Assembly (NCBI GenBank): GCA_035998445.1
Contig: DASYHQ010000045.1
Location: 1 to 64,000 of the forward strand
Length of the DNA stretch: 64,000 nt
From: Tepidisphaeraceae bacterium
GTDB lineage: Bacteria > Planctomycetota > Phycisphaerae > Tepidisphaerales > Tepidisphaeraceae
Reading direction: 5' to 3'
A program made the position numbers and the translations under genes. Position 1 is the first letter of the stretch. Every line of letters starts with the position of its first letter. The notes beneath the pieces were generated by a model. It did no database searches. It worked only from the letters and a program-made list of their open reading frames with translations, and was not told the DNA's origin. Shown here in pieces: positions 11,097 through 20,459 of this stretch.

Positions 11097-13679
11097 GTGA
11101 TCACACGGTCTAACGTTCGTTTGGGGCTTCGCGCCCCGGTTGTCTTCGAACAGATCGAACCCCGCCTGCTTATGAGCGGCGTCGTGCAGGGTGGCGCGTT
11201 GGCGACGCCCGAGCTGACGCCCCATACGCTGGCGGACGAATCGGTGGCGTTGTCGCCAGGCATGGCGGCGGCGACGGCGTCCCGCACGACCAACGCCACT
11301 GCCACCACCACCACGCTCAAGCCACTGTCGGCGGCGCCGCAGCTCAGCAGCCTCGCGTCGGCGGCGAAGAAGCTCTACCTGAACTTCGTCGGTGGCGAGA
11401 TCCCACCCGAGTGGTGGTCGTCGGCGTCGCACACGCCGGCGTACGACCAGGACGCCGACGCGACCACCTTCAACGACAGCGAGCTCGCCTCCATCACCGA
11501 GATCTGGAAGCGCGTGGCCGACAAGTACGCGCCCTTCAACGTCGACGTCACCACGGTCGACCCCGGCAACCGCAACGACAACCAGACCTTCAGCGTGATG
11601 ATCGGTGGCGACGGCGCCTGGTACAACCCCGCGTACGGCGGCGTCGCGATGATCGGCGGCTTCAGCAACGAGTATTCCAACACCGCCTTCGTCTTCGCGG
11701 CCCAGGCCCCCTACTACACGAGCTTCCTCGGCAACATCATCACCCACGAGTCGGCCCACGGGTTCGGGCTGGACCATCAGGCCAACCTCTCGCTGCCGCC
11801 CGATGATTACTGGCACGAGTACAACCAGGGTGGCTACGACCCCACGACCGGGCAGACGGTCGGCCCGATCCTGGGCGATTCCAATACAACGCTCGCCGGC
11901 TGGTGGAACGGACCCAGCTCGCAGAACGCCGACGGCAGCGTCGTGATGCAGAACGACTTGACGATCCTCGGCACCACGCTCGGCTATCGTCCCGACGATG
12001 CCGGCAACGCGATCGCCAGCGCCACGCCGCTTGGCGAGGTGAGCAGCGCGGTGCTCGTGCGCGGCACGATCGAGACGACCACCGACACCGACGTCCGCTC
12101 GTTCACCACGCGCGGCGGGTCGATCTCGCTGAACGTCAACCTGAACGCCGAGTTCGCCAGCATGCTCTCGCCGCTCGTCGAACTGCGCAACGCCAGTGGC
12201 GCGCTCGTCGCCACGGCACAGGACAACGGTTCGTATCAATCGCTATCGGCGACGATCCCGTCGGGCACGTACTACCTCGTGGTCAAGGGCAGCGGCTGGG
12301 TGACCGTGGACGGCCCCAACACGCTCGACCAGTACGCCGACATCGGCACGTATACGATCGACGGCGGCATCGTCGGTGGCGTCGAACCGGCCGACACCGA
12401 CCCCGACGACACGATCGCCGAGTCCAGCGCCCGCACCGACCGCCAGAAAAACATCGGTAGCAACGTCGACCTCGAATTGAACCCCGCCACCGACGTCGAC
12501 ATGATCGGCTTCAAGGTGACCGCCGGCCAGCGCGTCGCGTTCGACGTCGACTCGCGCAGCGGTTCGAACATCGACACGCACCTGCGCCTGTTCACCGCCA
12601 ACGGCGTCGAACTGGCGAGCAACGACAACGGTCGGGAAGCCGGCGAGACGGCGTCGGGCTTCTCGTACCTCGAGCACACGTTCAGCACCGCCGGCACGTA
12701 CTACGTGGGCCTGTCGCTGTCGCCCAACCGCAGCTACGACCCGAACGCGGGCACCGGTGACGTGCCGGCCACCGGCGCGACCGGGCTCTATCGCTTGCGG
12801 CTGGTGAACGTCGCCGTCACCACACCTCCTCCTCCGCCGCCACCACCGCCGCCCACGCCGACACCGACCGGTGCGGTGACGGAGCGCACGAACGCGACGA
12901 GCACCGCGATCAAGATGGGTGACGGTCGCGTGTTTAGTGCCGCAAGCGGCTTCACGGGTGGCACCGAGTCGTCGTACGGTTACGAGGTTGCCAACACGAC
13001 CGACGACACGCTCTACACGACCCGTCGCTGGGGCAAGGATTTCGGCTTTGCGCGCAGCGTTCCCAACGGCACGTACAACGTGACGCTGTACTTCGCCGAA
13101 CCGGTCTACAGCGGCAACGGCAAGCGCGTGTTCGATGTGTTCGCCGAGAACGGCAAGGTGCTGGCCGACTTCGACCTGCACGCCGTCGGTGGCGCCAAGA
13201 GCGCGATCGCGCGCACGATTCCCGTGACCGTCACGGACGGCCAACTGAACTTGCGATTCCTGGCCAAGGCCGACAATGCGATCGTCAGTGCGGTGATGAT
13301 CGCGCCGCAGCTGGAGGCCGAGGTCGCCACGAGGGTCGGTCCGAGTTTCAGCACGCAGCACGCCGGCTTCACCGGCACCGGTTTCGCCGATTTCAATGCC
13401 GCCAGTGGCGAGTACGTGCAGTTCACCGTCAGCGCCGCCACCAGCGGCAAGTACCTGCTGACCTTCCGCTACGCCAACGGCGGCACGACCAACCGCCCGC
13501 TGGAACTACGCGTGAACAACACGGTCACGGGTTCCTCAATCCCGTTTGCCCCGACCGGCGGATGGACGACGTGGAAGGACGTGACCGTCGCCGTCGATCT
13601 GCTGGCCGGCAGCAACACGGTACGCCTGACGAGCATCGGCAGCGGTGGTGGTAACCTGGATTCGTTGGTGGTGACGTAG
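11097..13679 (+). CDS. secreted metzincin-type zinc metalloprotease with PPC, malectin-like and CBM35-like domains
   Basis: 860 residues. GTG at 11097 has GACGAGG about 4 nt upstream. The planctomycete extracellular motif is EQIEPRLLMSG (residues ~18-28). The protease domain covers about 85-310: HESAHGFGLDH at 217-227 supplies the three zinc-binding His and the catalytic Glu (HExxHxxGxxH). Two pre-peptidase C-terminal (PPC-like) domains follow (~310-420 and ~460-570), then a polyproline linker (~576-590), a malectin-like domain (~595-735) and a C-terminal CBM35-like domain (~738-860) that matches those of the gene at 7816. Likely an exported protease held on polysaccharide through its C-terminal modules. 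No propeptide cysteine switch was recognised. Confidence 0.88.
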   Translation: MITRSNVRLGLRAPVVFEQIEPRLLMSGVVQGGALATPELTPHTLADESVALSPGMAAATASRTTNATATTTTLKPLSAAPQLSSLASAAKKLYLNFVGGEIPPEWWSSASHTPAYDQDADATTFNDSELASITEIWKRVADKYAPFNVDVTTVDPGNRNDNQTFSVMIGGDGAWYNPAYGGVAMIGGFSNEYSNTAFVFAAQAPYYTSFLGNIITHESAHGFGLDHQANLSLPPDDYWHEYNQGGYDPTTGQTVGPILGDSNTTLAGWWNGPSSQNADGSVVMQNDLTILGTTLGYRPDDAGNAIASATPLGEVSSAVLVRGTIETTTDTDVRSFTTRGGSISLNVNLNAEFASMLSPLVELRNASGALVATAQDNGSYQSLSATIPSGTYYLVVKGSGWVTVDGPNTLDQYADIGTYTIDGGIVGGVEPADTDPDDTIAESSARTDRQKNIGSNVDLELNPATDVDMIGFKVTAGQRVAFDVDSRSGSNIDTHLRLFTANGVELASNDNGREAGETASGFSYLEHTFSTAGTYYVGLSLSPNRSYDPNAGTGDVPATGATGLYRLRLVNVAVTTPPPPPPPPPPTPTPTGAVTERTNATSTAIKMGDGRVFSAASGFTGGTESSYGYEVANTTDDTLYTTRRWGKDFGFARSVPNGTYNVTLYFAEPVYSGNGKRVFDVFAENGKVLADFDLHAVGGAKSAIARTIPVTVTDGQLNLRFLAKADNAIVSAVMIAPQLEAEVATRVGPSFSTQHAGFTGTGFADFNAASGEYVQFTVSAATSGKYLLTFRYANGGTTNRPLELRVNNTVTGSSIPFAPTGGWTTWKDVTVAVDLLAGSNTVRLTSIGSGGGNLDSLVVT

Positions 13680-13741
13680 AGGCTCCAGCCCGCCCTGAGG
13701 GCGCGGCGCGGTCTGACGGATCGCGCGCTGGCGAAACCCAT

Positions 13742-13844
13742 GTCATCCCGATGGGAGCCTAAGGCGACCTGAGGGATCTCCCACGGGCTTCAATCGTTCG
13801 TCATTCGAGATCTCCCAGGTCGGCAAGCCTCCCATCGGGATGAC
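13742..13844. repeat. family A palindromic repeat, copy 1
   Basis: Two inverted arms of about 38 bp (13742-13780 and 13807-13844), each with the GTCATCCCGATGGGAG / CTCCCATCGGGATGAC core, around a 26-nt loop. It lies between convergent gene ends. Confidence 0.9.
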
Positions 13845-13854
13845 AGACACTTCC

Positions 13855-14601
13855 TTATCTCTCCCGCGCCGCCACAACGCTCACCGTACTCACCGAAAGC
13901 TCACCTCCATCGCGTGATCGCCAGTATCGCACCGCGATCGGCGCGATCAGCAGCAGGTTCAGCACCACCAGCGCCGCGATCAGTTGCATCATGGAAACCC
14001 AGTCCCCGCGTAGGCTGCCGCCAGCGGCGCCGAGGATCGTGTAGAACCCGACGCTGCCGGTGTTGCCCAGCAGCGTGCCGATCGCGACGTCGCGTGGGCG
14101 CAATCGCATGATGCCGAACGCGACATTGAATGGCCCGAACGGCGTGAAGTGCGCCAGCCGCGTCGCCATTACCAGGGGTATGCCAGTAGAGCCCAACCGG
14201 CGTTGCACGTGGCGTAACTTCGCCAGGACGGGCGCGATCTTCTTCATCGACATGCCGCGGATCATCCACTCGCTGGCCGCGGTGGTGATGTACGCCGCGA
14301 TCGCGTTGCCGATCTGGCAGAGCAGCGTCGCCTGCAACGGCCCGAAGACGAACCCCGCCACCCCCTGCAACGGCCACAGCGGCAGCATCGTGCAGCCGAC
14401 AAACGCGTACCCAATCAAAAACAGCAACGGCGCCGCCGTCGGATACTCCGCCAGCAGGTTCGCGATGCGCTGTTGATCCGTGATCGCGCGGCCGAACGGC
14501 GTTAGCAGCAACAGCCATCCCAATCCTGCCAGCGCCAGCAGGAGGACGACGAAACGAAGCAGTTTTTGTTTGGGGGAGACGCCCGGTATCACGCCGCGCA
14601 T
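13855..14601 (-). CDS. TVP38/TMEM64 (VTT/DedA-like) family membrane protein
   Basis: 248 residues with about five hydrophobic segments (~15-36, 53-75, 77-105, 175-200, 208-228). The central region with GYAFVGCTMLPLWPLQGVAGFVFGP and ATRLAHFTPFGPFNVAFGI matches the VTT (SNARE-associated) domain: a re-entrant loop followed by the R-x-x-P/F-x-P-F motif. Members of this superfamily are inner-membrane proteins; the DedA branch is implicated in lipid-carrier recycling and membrane homeostasis, but the substrate of this one cannot be read from sequence. Monocistronic, ending next to a family A repeat. Confidence 0.85.
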   Translation of the reverse strand: MRGVIPGVSPKQKLLRFVVLLLALAGLGWLLLLTPFGRAITDQQRIANLLAEYPTAAPLLFLIGYAFVGCTMLPLWPLQGVAGFVFGPLQATLLCQIGNAIAAYITTAASEWMIRGMSMKKIAPVLAKLRHVQRRLGSTGIPLVMATRLAHFTPFGPFNVAFGIMRLRPRDVAIGTLLGNTGSVGFYTILGAAGGSLRGDWVSMMQLIAALVVLNLLLIAPIAVRYWRSRDGGELSVSTVSVVAARER

Positions 14602-14644
14602 CGTACGCGGACCGACGCCCGCAATCGACCCGCTTTCTGCATCC

Positions 14645-14672
14645 CCGGCATTACTGGACTGGCCGCTTTAGC
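14645..14672. repeat. short palindrome with TGGCCGCTTTAGCGGCCA core
   Basis: A near-perfect palindrome between two minus-strand genes. Related sequences occur near 25345-25372 and, as a half, near 10770, so it is a small repeat family rather than a gene-specific terminator. Confidence 0.5.
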
Positions 14673-14727
14673 GGCCAGTGCTTTCGCCACTTTCCCACGC
14701 CATCTAGTTCACGATGAGTTAGTTCCC

Positions 14728-15462
14728 CTACCGGTTCGCAAACATCACGTTGCGCATGCCGATCCAGTAGGTCCAGAACAGATAGCTTGCCGTCGCGATG
14801 ACTTCAGCGCTCAGCAAGTACAGGTACGCGACGCTCAGCTGAAACCCACCGATCTCCATCACGGTCGGCCGCATCCAGATGAACGACGCCGTGGTGATCG
14901 CGAACAGCATCGCCACGGGCAGGTAGTGCGCGTAGTGGAAGTCGAGGCACCTGCGCACCGTGTCCAACGGGAGGCGCAGCCCGCGATAGGTGGCCTCCCA
15001 GTGCGTCAGTCGCGCCGCAAGGTTGGTGATGAGCGCAAGTGAACCGACGCTGCAGAGAAAGCCACCGAGGAAGACCGCGTAGTGCTTTGGCGTACCGAAG
15101 CGCTCGCCGGAAACGATCAGCCAGTACCCGACGGCGGTGAAGCCGAACAGCAGCGACGCGATGATGGCGTGCGCGCGACCGAAGGTTCTGGCCTCGCCAC
15201 GGCCACCGCGAACGCTGAGGTGCCGGAAGAACGCCGTCGGCCGGAGCAGCAGCGCGAGCGTGGTCGCGACGAACGCCGCAGGCCGACCTTTTGATGGCGA
15301 TTGTTCCCACCGCGACAACTGACGGCCGTCGTTCACGCTGTCGCCGATCGGGCCACCGCATTCCGGACAGCGGCCGTCGTCGGGCAGGCCGTTCAGCGTG
15401 TAGCCACAGTGCTCGCAGAGCAGATCGGTGGGAGCGGGAACAGCGGGGGCAACTCGCGCCAT
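14728..15462 (-). CDS. zinc-ribbon membrane protein of planctomycete type, function unknown
   Basis: 244 residues. The N-terminus (residues ~14-48) holds a rubredoxin-like zinc ribbon: C-E-H-C-G-Y-T-L-N-G-L-P, then C-P-E-C-G. This is a common opening of planctomycete membrane proteins. It is followed by four or five membrane segments (~70-85, 100-125, 130-150, 180-200, 215-240). No catalytic motif is visible. ATG at 15462 lacks a Shine-Dalgarno site but has TAAGAT 8 nt upstream, so the transcript may be leaderless. Next to, but apparently not part of, the molybdopterin genes. Confidence 0.8.
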   Translation of the reverse strand: MARVAPAVPAPTDLLCEHCGYTLNGLPDDGRCPECGGPIGDSVNDGRQLSRWEQSPSKGRPAAFVATTLALLLRPTAFFRHLSVRGGRGEARTFGRAHAIIASLLFGFTAVGYWLIVSGERFGTPKHYAVFLGGFLCSVGSLALITNLAARLTHWEATYRGLRLPLDTVRRCLDFHYAHYLPVAMLFAITTASFIWMRPTVMEIGGFQLSVAYLYLLSAEVIATASYLFWTYWIGMRNVMFANR

Positions 15463-15470
15463 GGTGATCG

Positions 15471-15476
15471 ATCTTA
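15471..15476 (-). promoter_or_regulatory. -10-like box 8 nt upstream of the zinc-ribbon gene
   Basis: TAAGAT on the minus strand ends 8 nt before the ATG at 15462. Transcription would start at or within a few bases of the start codon. No clear -35 box was found. Confidence 0.4.
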
Positions 15477-15523
15477 TGCGGACTGAACGGTCTAAGTCTC
15501 GCCGATTGTGTAGCCGCGACGCT

Positions 15524-15952
15524 TCACGCGCTCGGATGAACCCACGTCGGCGCCGCGCCGTCCCACACTTCCTGCTTCCAGATCGTCACTTCGGCCTTCA
15601 GCGTGTCGATGACGAACCGGCACGCCGCGAACGAGTCGGCCCGGTGCGGCGTGCTGACGGCGATCAGCACGCTCGGCTGCCCCACCGCCACCCGGCCCGT
15701 GCGGTGCAAAATCGCCACCTTCAGCACCGGCCACTGCTGACGCGCCCGTTGCGCGATGTCGCGCATCTGTTCGATCGCCATCGCCGCGTAGGCATCGTAA
15801 TCCAATGCGATCAAATCCTGACCCGCGGCGTTCCGGTCGGATCGCGTTGTGCCGAGAAACACGTCAATCGCACCCGCGGCCGCGTCGGTGACGAACGCGA
15901 TGGCGGCGGCGGTGTCGAGGGGATCGGAGGAGAGCTGGATCAGGTCGTGCAT
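15524..15952 (-). CDS. moaE: molybdopterin synthase catalytic subunit
   Basis: 142 residues. MoaE with MoaD inserts the two dithiolene sulfurs into precursor Z to make molybdopterin in the cytoplasm. Family signature regions are visible: FLGTTRSDRN near residue 33, LDYDAYAAMA (~50), the HRTGRVAVGQPSVLIAVSTPHR segment with conserved His/Arg, and LKAEVTIWKQEVW with the catalytic lysine pair (~120-130). Its Shine-Dalgarno sequence (GAGGGA) overlaps the stop codon of moaD, 9 nt upstream, so the two are probably translated together. Confidence 0.95.
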   Translation of the reverse strand: MHDLIQLSSDPLDTAAAIAFVTDAAAGAIDVFLGTTRSDRNAAGQDLIALDYDAYAAMAIEQMRDIAQRARQQWPVLKVAILHRTGRVAVGQPSVLIAVSTPHRADSFAACRFVIDTLKAEVTIWKQEVWDGAAPTWVHPSA

Positions 15953-15961
15953 TGTTGTCCC

Positions 15962-16207
15962 TCACCCGCCGCTCACGGGTGGGATGGCGGCCAGTTCGTC
16001 GCCGTCCTTCAGCACCTCGGCGGGACCGGCGTAGGTGCGGTTGACGGCGTAGCCGGTGTGCGGCAAGTGCTCGGCCAATGCCGGCAACCGCTCGCCCAGC
16101 GCTACTGCGGCCGTGTGAACCGTCGCGCCGTCGGGCAGGTCCAACGTCAACTCCGGTGTGCCCGCAGCGTCGCGGAGGATGGCGAACAGTTTGACGTTGA
16201 TCTGCAT
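15962..16207 (-). CDS. moaD: molybdopterin synthase sulfur carrier subunit
   Basis: 81 residues with a ubiquitin-like beta-grasp pattern, ending in PPVSGG; the terminal Gly-Gly becomes the thiocarboxylate. ATG at 16207 is chosen because GGGAAG lies just upstream; the in-frame ATG at 16219 would add four residues (MGRR). It sits directly before moaE, and the two should form the MoaD2-MoaE2 heterotetramer. Confidence 0.92.
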   Translation of the reverse strand: MQINVKLFAILRDAAGTPELTLDLPDGATVHTAAVALGERLPALAEHLPHTGYAVNRTYAGPAEVLKDGDELAAIPPVSGG

Positions 16208-16239
16208 GCGTCTTCCCATCGAGTCGTGAAATCAACGTG

Positions 16240-16671
16240 CTACTGCCCGCGCAATTGGTCTTCACCCCACGAGCGCGGCATCCACTTCGGGTCCTCATCC
16301 GGCGGTATCCAGGTCGTCGAGACCATCATCGGCATGACCACTTCAAAGCCGGCCTTGGCGCGGTTGCGGTCGGGCAGGAAGGCCAGCACCAGCACGCCCA
16401 CGAACCCCAGCAGGCCCAGCGCACCCACGCGGCCATGGTAACCCTTCGAGCGCGCCCGGCGGACGCAGCCGACCGTCAGCACGGGGACGCCGGCGAGGAT
16501 CATCACCAATCCCAGCCAGAACGGCGCGATGTCCGGCCGACCGACCATCGCCATGATGAACGCGCCAGCAGACTGGGCAAGCAGGCCGCTGTGGATGCAG
16601 TCGGTGCCGCGCCGCCGCGCGATCACCTGCGGCGTCTCCTCACCCACGTAATCTCGATCTTTCCAGAACAT
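16240..16671 (-). CDS. small membrane protein, function unknown
   Basis: 143 residues from ATG at 16671. The frame stays open upstream to 16767, but that part is the translation of a repeat (family E), so it is excluded. Two or three hydrophobic segments are visible (~30-65, with AGAFIMAMVG and PFWLGLVMILAGVPVLTVG, and ~80-98, GALGLLGFVGVLVLAF). The tail is Trp/Pro-rich and acidic. It lies 32 nt before moaD on the same strand and could share its transcript; no link to molybdopterin synthesis is evident. Confidence 0.65.
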   Translation of the reverse strand: MFWKDRDYVGEETPQVIARRRGTDCIHSGLLAQSAGAFIMAMVGRPDIAPFWLGLVMILAGVPVLTVGCVRRARSKGYHGRVGALGLLGFVGVLVLAFLPDRNRAKAGFEVVMPMMVSTTWIPPDEDPKWMPRSWGEDQLRGQ

Positions 16672-16705
16672 GGTGGAAGTACCACCCAAGAGGAAGTCGT
16701 TCGAT

Positions 16706-16810
16706 CCCCTCTCCCGGTACGCCGGGGGGAGGGTAAGGGAGGGGGTCTTACTTGCGTTGGGAAGCAAAGAGCCCCCACCCCTGCCCTCCCCCGGCGTACC
16801 GGGAGAGGGG
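16706..16810. repeat. family E palindromic repeat, copy 1
   Basis: Inverted arms with the CCCCTCTCCCGGTAC...CCGGG core at 16706-16732 and 16784-16810. It separates the lpxI stop codon from the next minus-strand gene. Confidence 0.88.
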
Positions 16811-16818
16811 GTTAAATT

Positions 16819-17664
16819 TCAGCCGGCCATCTCGCCACCGTAGCCGACGACCGCGATCTTGTAGCGGTCGGCCAGTTCCAGAACTTTAGGCCGCTCGAGC
16901 ATCACAGTCTTCCCCGGTTCCAGCACCACGCACCCCGCTTTGGCAGCGGCGAGCTTCTCGATCGTGGTTGTGCCGATCGTCGGCACGTCGACGCGCAAAT
17001 CGGCGTTGGTGTTGCTGACCTTGATCAGCGTCCACCCGCCCGACGGGCACAACTGCCCCGCCCGCTCGATCATCGCGTTGGTGCCCTCGGTCGCCTCGAC
17101 GGCCAGCACGTCGCGATCCTTCAGCGCGATGCACTGGCCGATGTCCATCCGGCTGATCGCAACCGCCCGCTCGTACCCATGGCGAATGTCGGTCCACTGG
17201 GCGTCGGTCGGCTGCCGCTTGCCCATGACGCCGGGCGTCGACAGTTGGTCGGCGGTGTAGGTGGTTTGGTCGATCAATTGAATTCCGTTCTGCGCGAGCT
17301 CAGCCGTGATGGAATCGATCCAGGTCTGCGGGCGCTTGTCGTGGCGAAAGATGCGCCACAGCATCTTGGCCGTCAGCCAGTCCGGCACGTAGCGGACGAG
17401 GTTCCAGTTGTCGTACGCCTTACCCTTGGCCACGCGGCCGACCAGGATCGCCTCGGTGCACCCGTGCTGCCGTAGCAGGCGGATCCACTGCCCCATGCGC
17501 AGCAGCCCGACCCACCCAAATACGTCAACCTCGTTGGCCAGCGATGCCCACGCGTGCCCGGCAAACCCCGCGCACACCACCCGCCTGCCCGCCGCCCGCG
17601 CACCGCGCGCGATCAGCACGGGGAAGATGCCCTCACCAGCGATGATGCCCAGCGGCGCGCTCAT
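16819..17664 (-). CDS. lpxI: UDP-2,3-diacylglucosamine pyrophosphatase LpxI
   Basis: 281 residues, typical for LpxI (DUF1009). The enzyme hydrolyses UDP-2,3-diacylglucosamine to lipid X and UMP in lipid A synthesis. Visible family features: N-terminal LGIIAGEGIFPVLIA; GCTEAILVGRVAKGK (~90); and a C-terminal domain with DIGQCIALKDRDVLAVEATEGTNAMIERAG (~175-205), PSGGWTLIKVSNTNADLRVDVPTIG, and GCVVLEPGKT. Its presence implies a lipid A pathway. There is no Shine-Dalgarno site; a good -10 box lies 8 nt before the ATG. Confidence 0.93.
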   Translation of the reverse strand: MSAPLGIIAGEGIFPVLIARGARAAGRRVVCAGFAGHAWASLANEVDVFGWVGLLRMGQWIRLLRQHGCTEAILVGRVAKGKAYDNWNLVRYVPDWLTAKMLWRIFRHDKRPQTWIDSITAELAQNGIQLIDQTTYTADQLSTPGVMGKRQPTDAQWTDIRHGYERAVAISRMDIGQCIALKDRDVLAVEATEGTNAMIERAGQLCPSGGWTLIKVSNTNADLRVDVPTIGTTTIEKLAAAKAGCVVLEPGKTVMLERPKVLELADRYKIAVVGYGGEMAG

Positions 17665-17672
17665 AAGCTGGC

Positions 17673-17701
17673 AGTATAAGTGGATGCGACGCGCGCCCCA
17701 A
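17673..17701 (-). promoter_or_regulatory. candidate leaderless promoter of lpxI
   Basis: On the minus strand TTGGGG (17696-17701) and TATACT (17673-17678) are 17 nt apart, and the ATG follows 8 nt after the -10 box. The transcript would start at about the first codon. Confidence 0.5.
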
Positions 17702-17875
17702 GGTGCGGCGGCGGGATTTCAACCGTCGCATGGGCGAGACGCCTATCCCACGGCCAGTGCGAGCTCATCTGATGGTGAAAAAGCTCTGTTTACAGGTTGT
17801 TCGCACCGCCGCACCGCGTTAGTGTCGCTCGGCTGACTCCTGGCAATGCTGGCTTGCAAAAACGGATAATCAAAC

Positions 17876-20449
17876 ATGCGCGAAAATCGTCGTAACAACG
17901 CGGGTGAACGTTCTATCTCGGCCGTGGAACCGCTCGAACGTCGGCAGCTGCTCAGCGTGTCGTTTGCCCCTCCAGCCAGCACACCAGTAGGCAGCGGCGC
18001 CAGTGCCGTAGCCACGGCCGACCTCAACGGTGACGGGATCGCAGATCTCGTTACCGCCAACCGCACCGCGAGCACCGTCAGCGTGCTGCTGGGCGACGGT
18101 GCCGGTGGCCTCGGCCTGCGGGCCGACTATCCGGTCAGCCAGCCGCCAACCGCATTAGCACTTGCGGACGTGAACGGCGACGAGCTGCCCGACATCGTCA
18201 CCGGCAGCGAAACCGGCGTTGCGACGGTCCAGCTGAACCTCGGTGATGGCACCTTCGCCGCCGGCGCCGACTTTGAGGCCGGTGGCGCCGTGCGCAGCTT
18301 GGCCGTGCAGAACGTCACCGGCGACGGTGGCGCAGACATCGTTGCGACCATCGGCGGCACGGGTGGCTTCAGCACGCTCGCCGGCAATGGTGACGGCACC
18401 TTCGACGCCTTCGACTTCACGGCCGTGCCGGGCAACGCGATCGGGCTGGCGCTGGGCGACGTCGACGGCAACGGGTCGGTCGACTTCGTCACGGTGGATG
18501 CGGACGCCAACACCGTCACGGTCACCCGCCGCATTGCCGGCGTGACCGAGCCGGCGCAGCAGTCGTACGCCGTCGGCCGATCCCCCACCGCCGTCACCCT
18601 GGCCGACCTGAACGCCGACGGCGCACTCGACCTGATCGTCAGTTCCAGCGTCGACGGTGAGATCGCCGTGCTGTTGAACACCGTTATCGGCGGCGCGTTT
18701 GCGCCGAAGGTCGACTACCGCGCCGCAGGCGTCAGCAACGATCTATTGACCGGTGACGTCGACGGCGACGGTTTCACCGACGTCGTCGCCACCGCCACCA
18801 CCGCCGACGGGCTGCTCGTATTGCAGGGCAACGGCGCCGGCAGCCTAGTTGGCCTGCAGGGCCTCAGCGCCGGCGGCGAGTTCACCGGCGTCGCGCTGGC
18901 GGACGTGAATGCCGATGGCAAGCCCGACCTGTTGGCGACCGACGCCGCCGGCACATCGGTCAACACGTTCGTCAACACGTCCACGCCCGGCCTCTTGCCC
19001 ACTGCCGACCTCGTCACGGCATTTCGTCGCGTATCACTGCCGGCCCTCTTCGTGCCCGGCGATCGCGGGTCGGCGTTGATTTCGGTGAGCAACGCCAGCG
19101 ACGTTCAGGCGACCGGTCGCGTCACCGTCAACCTGTACGCGTCCGCCGACGCCGTGCTGGACGAGAACGACGTGCTGCTGAACACCGGCACGGCCCTCAC
19201 CGACCGCGCCATCAACCTGCGCGGCGGGCGCACGACGACGCTCCGCGCCTCGTTCGTGGCCGACGACACGATCCCCGCCGGGCCCGTCTACCTGCTGGCC
19301 AATGTCAACACGACCGACATTCCCGAGGGCAGCGTCGCCAACAACACCGTGGCCAGCGACACCACCTACGAACTTACGCAACAGTTCGGCCGACTGGGCA
19401 ACCGCACGCTTCGCCAGACGCGCACCGACGCCGACGGCACCGAGATCACGTTCTCACTGTCGGGCCCGGGCACCGGCACCGTCACGACGGGCGCCAACGA
19501 CGCGCTGAACGTGACGCTCGATGGCACCACGAGTCGCACGACGCTCATCATCACACCGCGCGGCCGCAGTGGCGACGGCGTCGCGACCGTGGGTGGCATC
19601 GTCAGCCAGAGCACGATGCGCGCCATCAACGCCAGCCGCGCAACGATCACCGACGGCGTGACGATCACCAGCGCCGACACGGCGACCCCCGTCACGCTCA
19701 CGCTCGGCACGCTCGCCGGTGGGTCGATCACGTCCGACCAGCCGATCCGGTCGTTATCGCTGGCGGAATGGACCGACGGCAACGCGCTGTCCGGCAGCGA
19801 CGAAGTGCTGACCGCGCCCTATGCCAGCACGATCAACGCGCGCGGCGCGTTCGCCGGCGCCGTGACGTTCAGTGGCGCTGGCAGCCCCGCGGGCCAGGCG
19901 TTGCGCAGTGCCACGATTCGCGGCGACCTGGCCGGCGTGCCCTGGACCATCGGGGGCAACGTCAGCACGATCACCGTCGCCGGCAGCGTGCTGCCCGGAT
20001 GGAGCGGCAACATCGCCGGCTCGCTGCGCTCGATGAACGTGCGCGGCGACTTCTCGGGCGACCTGGCGACCGCGTCGTCGCTCACGGCGTTCATCGTGCG
20101 CGGCAGCGTCGCGGGCAGCACCGTGCTGGCCGGCGCCAGCCTTGGCGCCGACAACTCGTTGGGCGGTGGTGACGACACCTACACCGCTGCCACCATCCGC
20201 GTGATCTCGATCACCGGTTCGGTCACCACCTCGGTCTTCGCTGCGGGCATCAACCCCGTGAACGACGTCCTGCTGGACGGCGACGACGCGCTGCTTGCCG
20301 GTGGCCGGATCTCGATCGTCTCGGTGCGCGGCCCCGTGGACGCCAGCAGTCGCTTCGTCGCCGAAACGCTGCCGCGCCGGGCCACCTTGGGCGGCACATC
20401 GGTGCTGCCCGCCGACGACGTCCGCTTCTCGCTGACGCCGATCGTGTGA
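17876..20449 (+). CDS. secreted FG-GAP/VCBS-repeat protein with CARDB-like domain
   Basis: 857 residues from ATG at 17876; no Shine-Dalgarno site is evident. AVEPLERRQLLS at residues ~16-27 is the planctomycete extracellular motif. Residues ~45-370 contain about seven FG-GAP/VCBS repeats with Ca-binding-like D-x-N-x-D-G turns (ADLNGDGIAD, ADVNGDELPD, GDVDGNGSVD, ADLNADGALD, GDVDGDGFTD, ADVNADGKPD), which should fold as a beta-propeller like the integrin alpha head. A CARDB-type Ig domain follows (~385-500). The C-terminal ~330 residues are Gly/Thr/Ser-rich with repeated I-x-V-x-G-x-x/SITGSV strands. Likely a surface or adhesive protein. No anchor motif seen. Confidence 0.85.
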   Translation: MRENRRNNAGERSISAVEPLERRQLLSVSFAPPASTPVGSGASAVATADLNGDGIADLVTANRTASTVSVLLGDGAGGLGLRADYPVSQPPTALALADVNGDELPDIVTGSETGVATVQLNLGDGTFAAGADFEAGGAVRSLAVQNVTGDGGADIVATIGGTGGFSTLAGNGDGTFDAFDFTAVPGNAIGLALGDVDGNGSVDFVTVDADANTVTVTRRIAGVTEPAQQSYAVGRSPTAVTLADLNADGALDLIVSSSVDGEIAVLLNTVIGGAFAPKVDYRAAGVSNDLLTGDVDGDGFTDVVATATTADGLLVLQGNGAGSLVGLQGLSAGGEFTGVALADVNADGKPDLLATDAAGTSVNTFVNTSTPGLLPTADLVTAFRRVSLPALFVPGDRGSALISVSNASDVQATGRVTVNLYASADAVLDENDVLLNTGTALTDRAINLRGGRTTTLRASFVADDTIPAGPVYLLANVNTTDIPEGSVANNTVASDTTYELTQQFGRLGNRTLRQTRTDADGTEITFSLSGPGTGTVTTGANDALNVTLDGTTSRTTLIITPRGRSGDGVATVGGIVSQSTMRAINASRATITDGVTITSADTATPVTLTLGTLAGGSITSDQPIRSLSLAEWTDGNALSGSDEVLTAPYASTINARGAFAGAVTFSGAGSPAGQALRSATIRGDLAGVPWTIGGNVSTITVAGSVLPGWSGNIAGSLRSMNVRGDFSGDLATASSLTAFIVRGSVAGSTVLAGASLGADNSLGGGDDTYTAATIRVISITGSVTTSVFAAGINPVNDVLLDGDDALLAGGRISIVSVRGPVDASSRFVAETLPRRATLGGTSVLPADDVRFSLTPIV

Positions 20450-20459
20450 TAGGTATTGG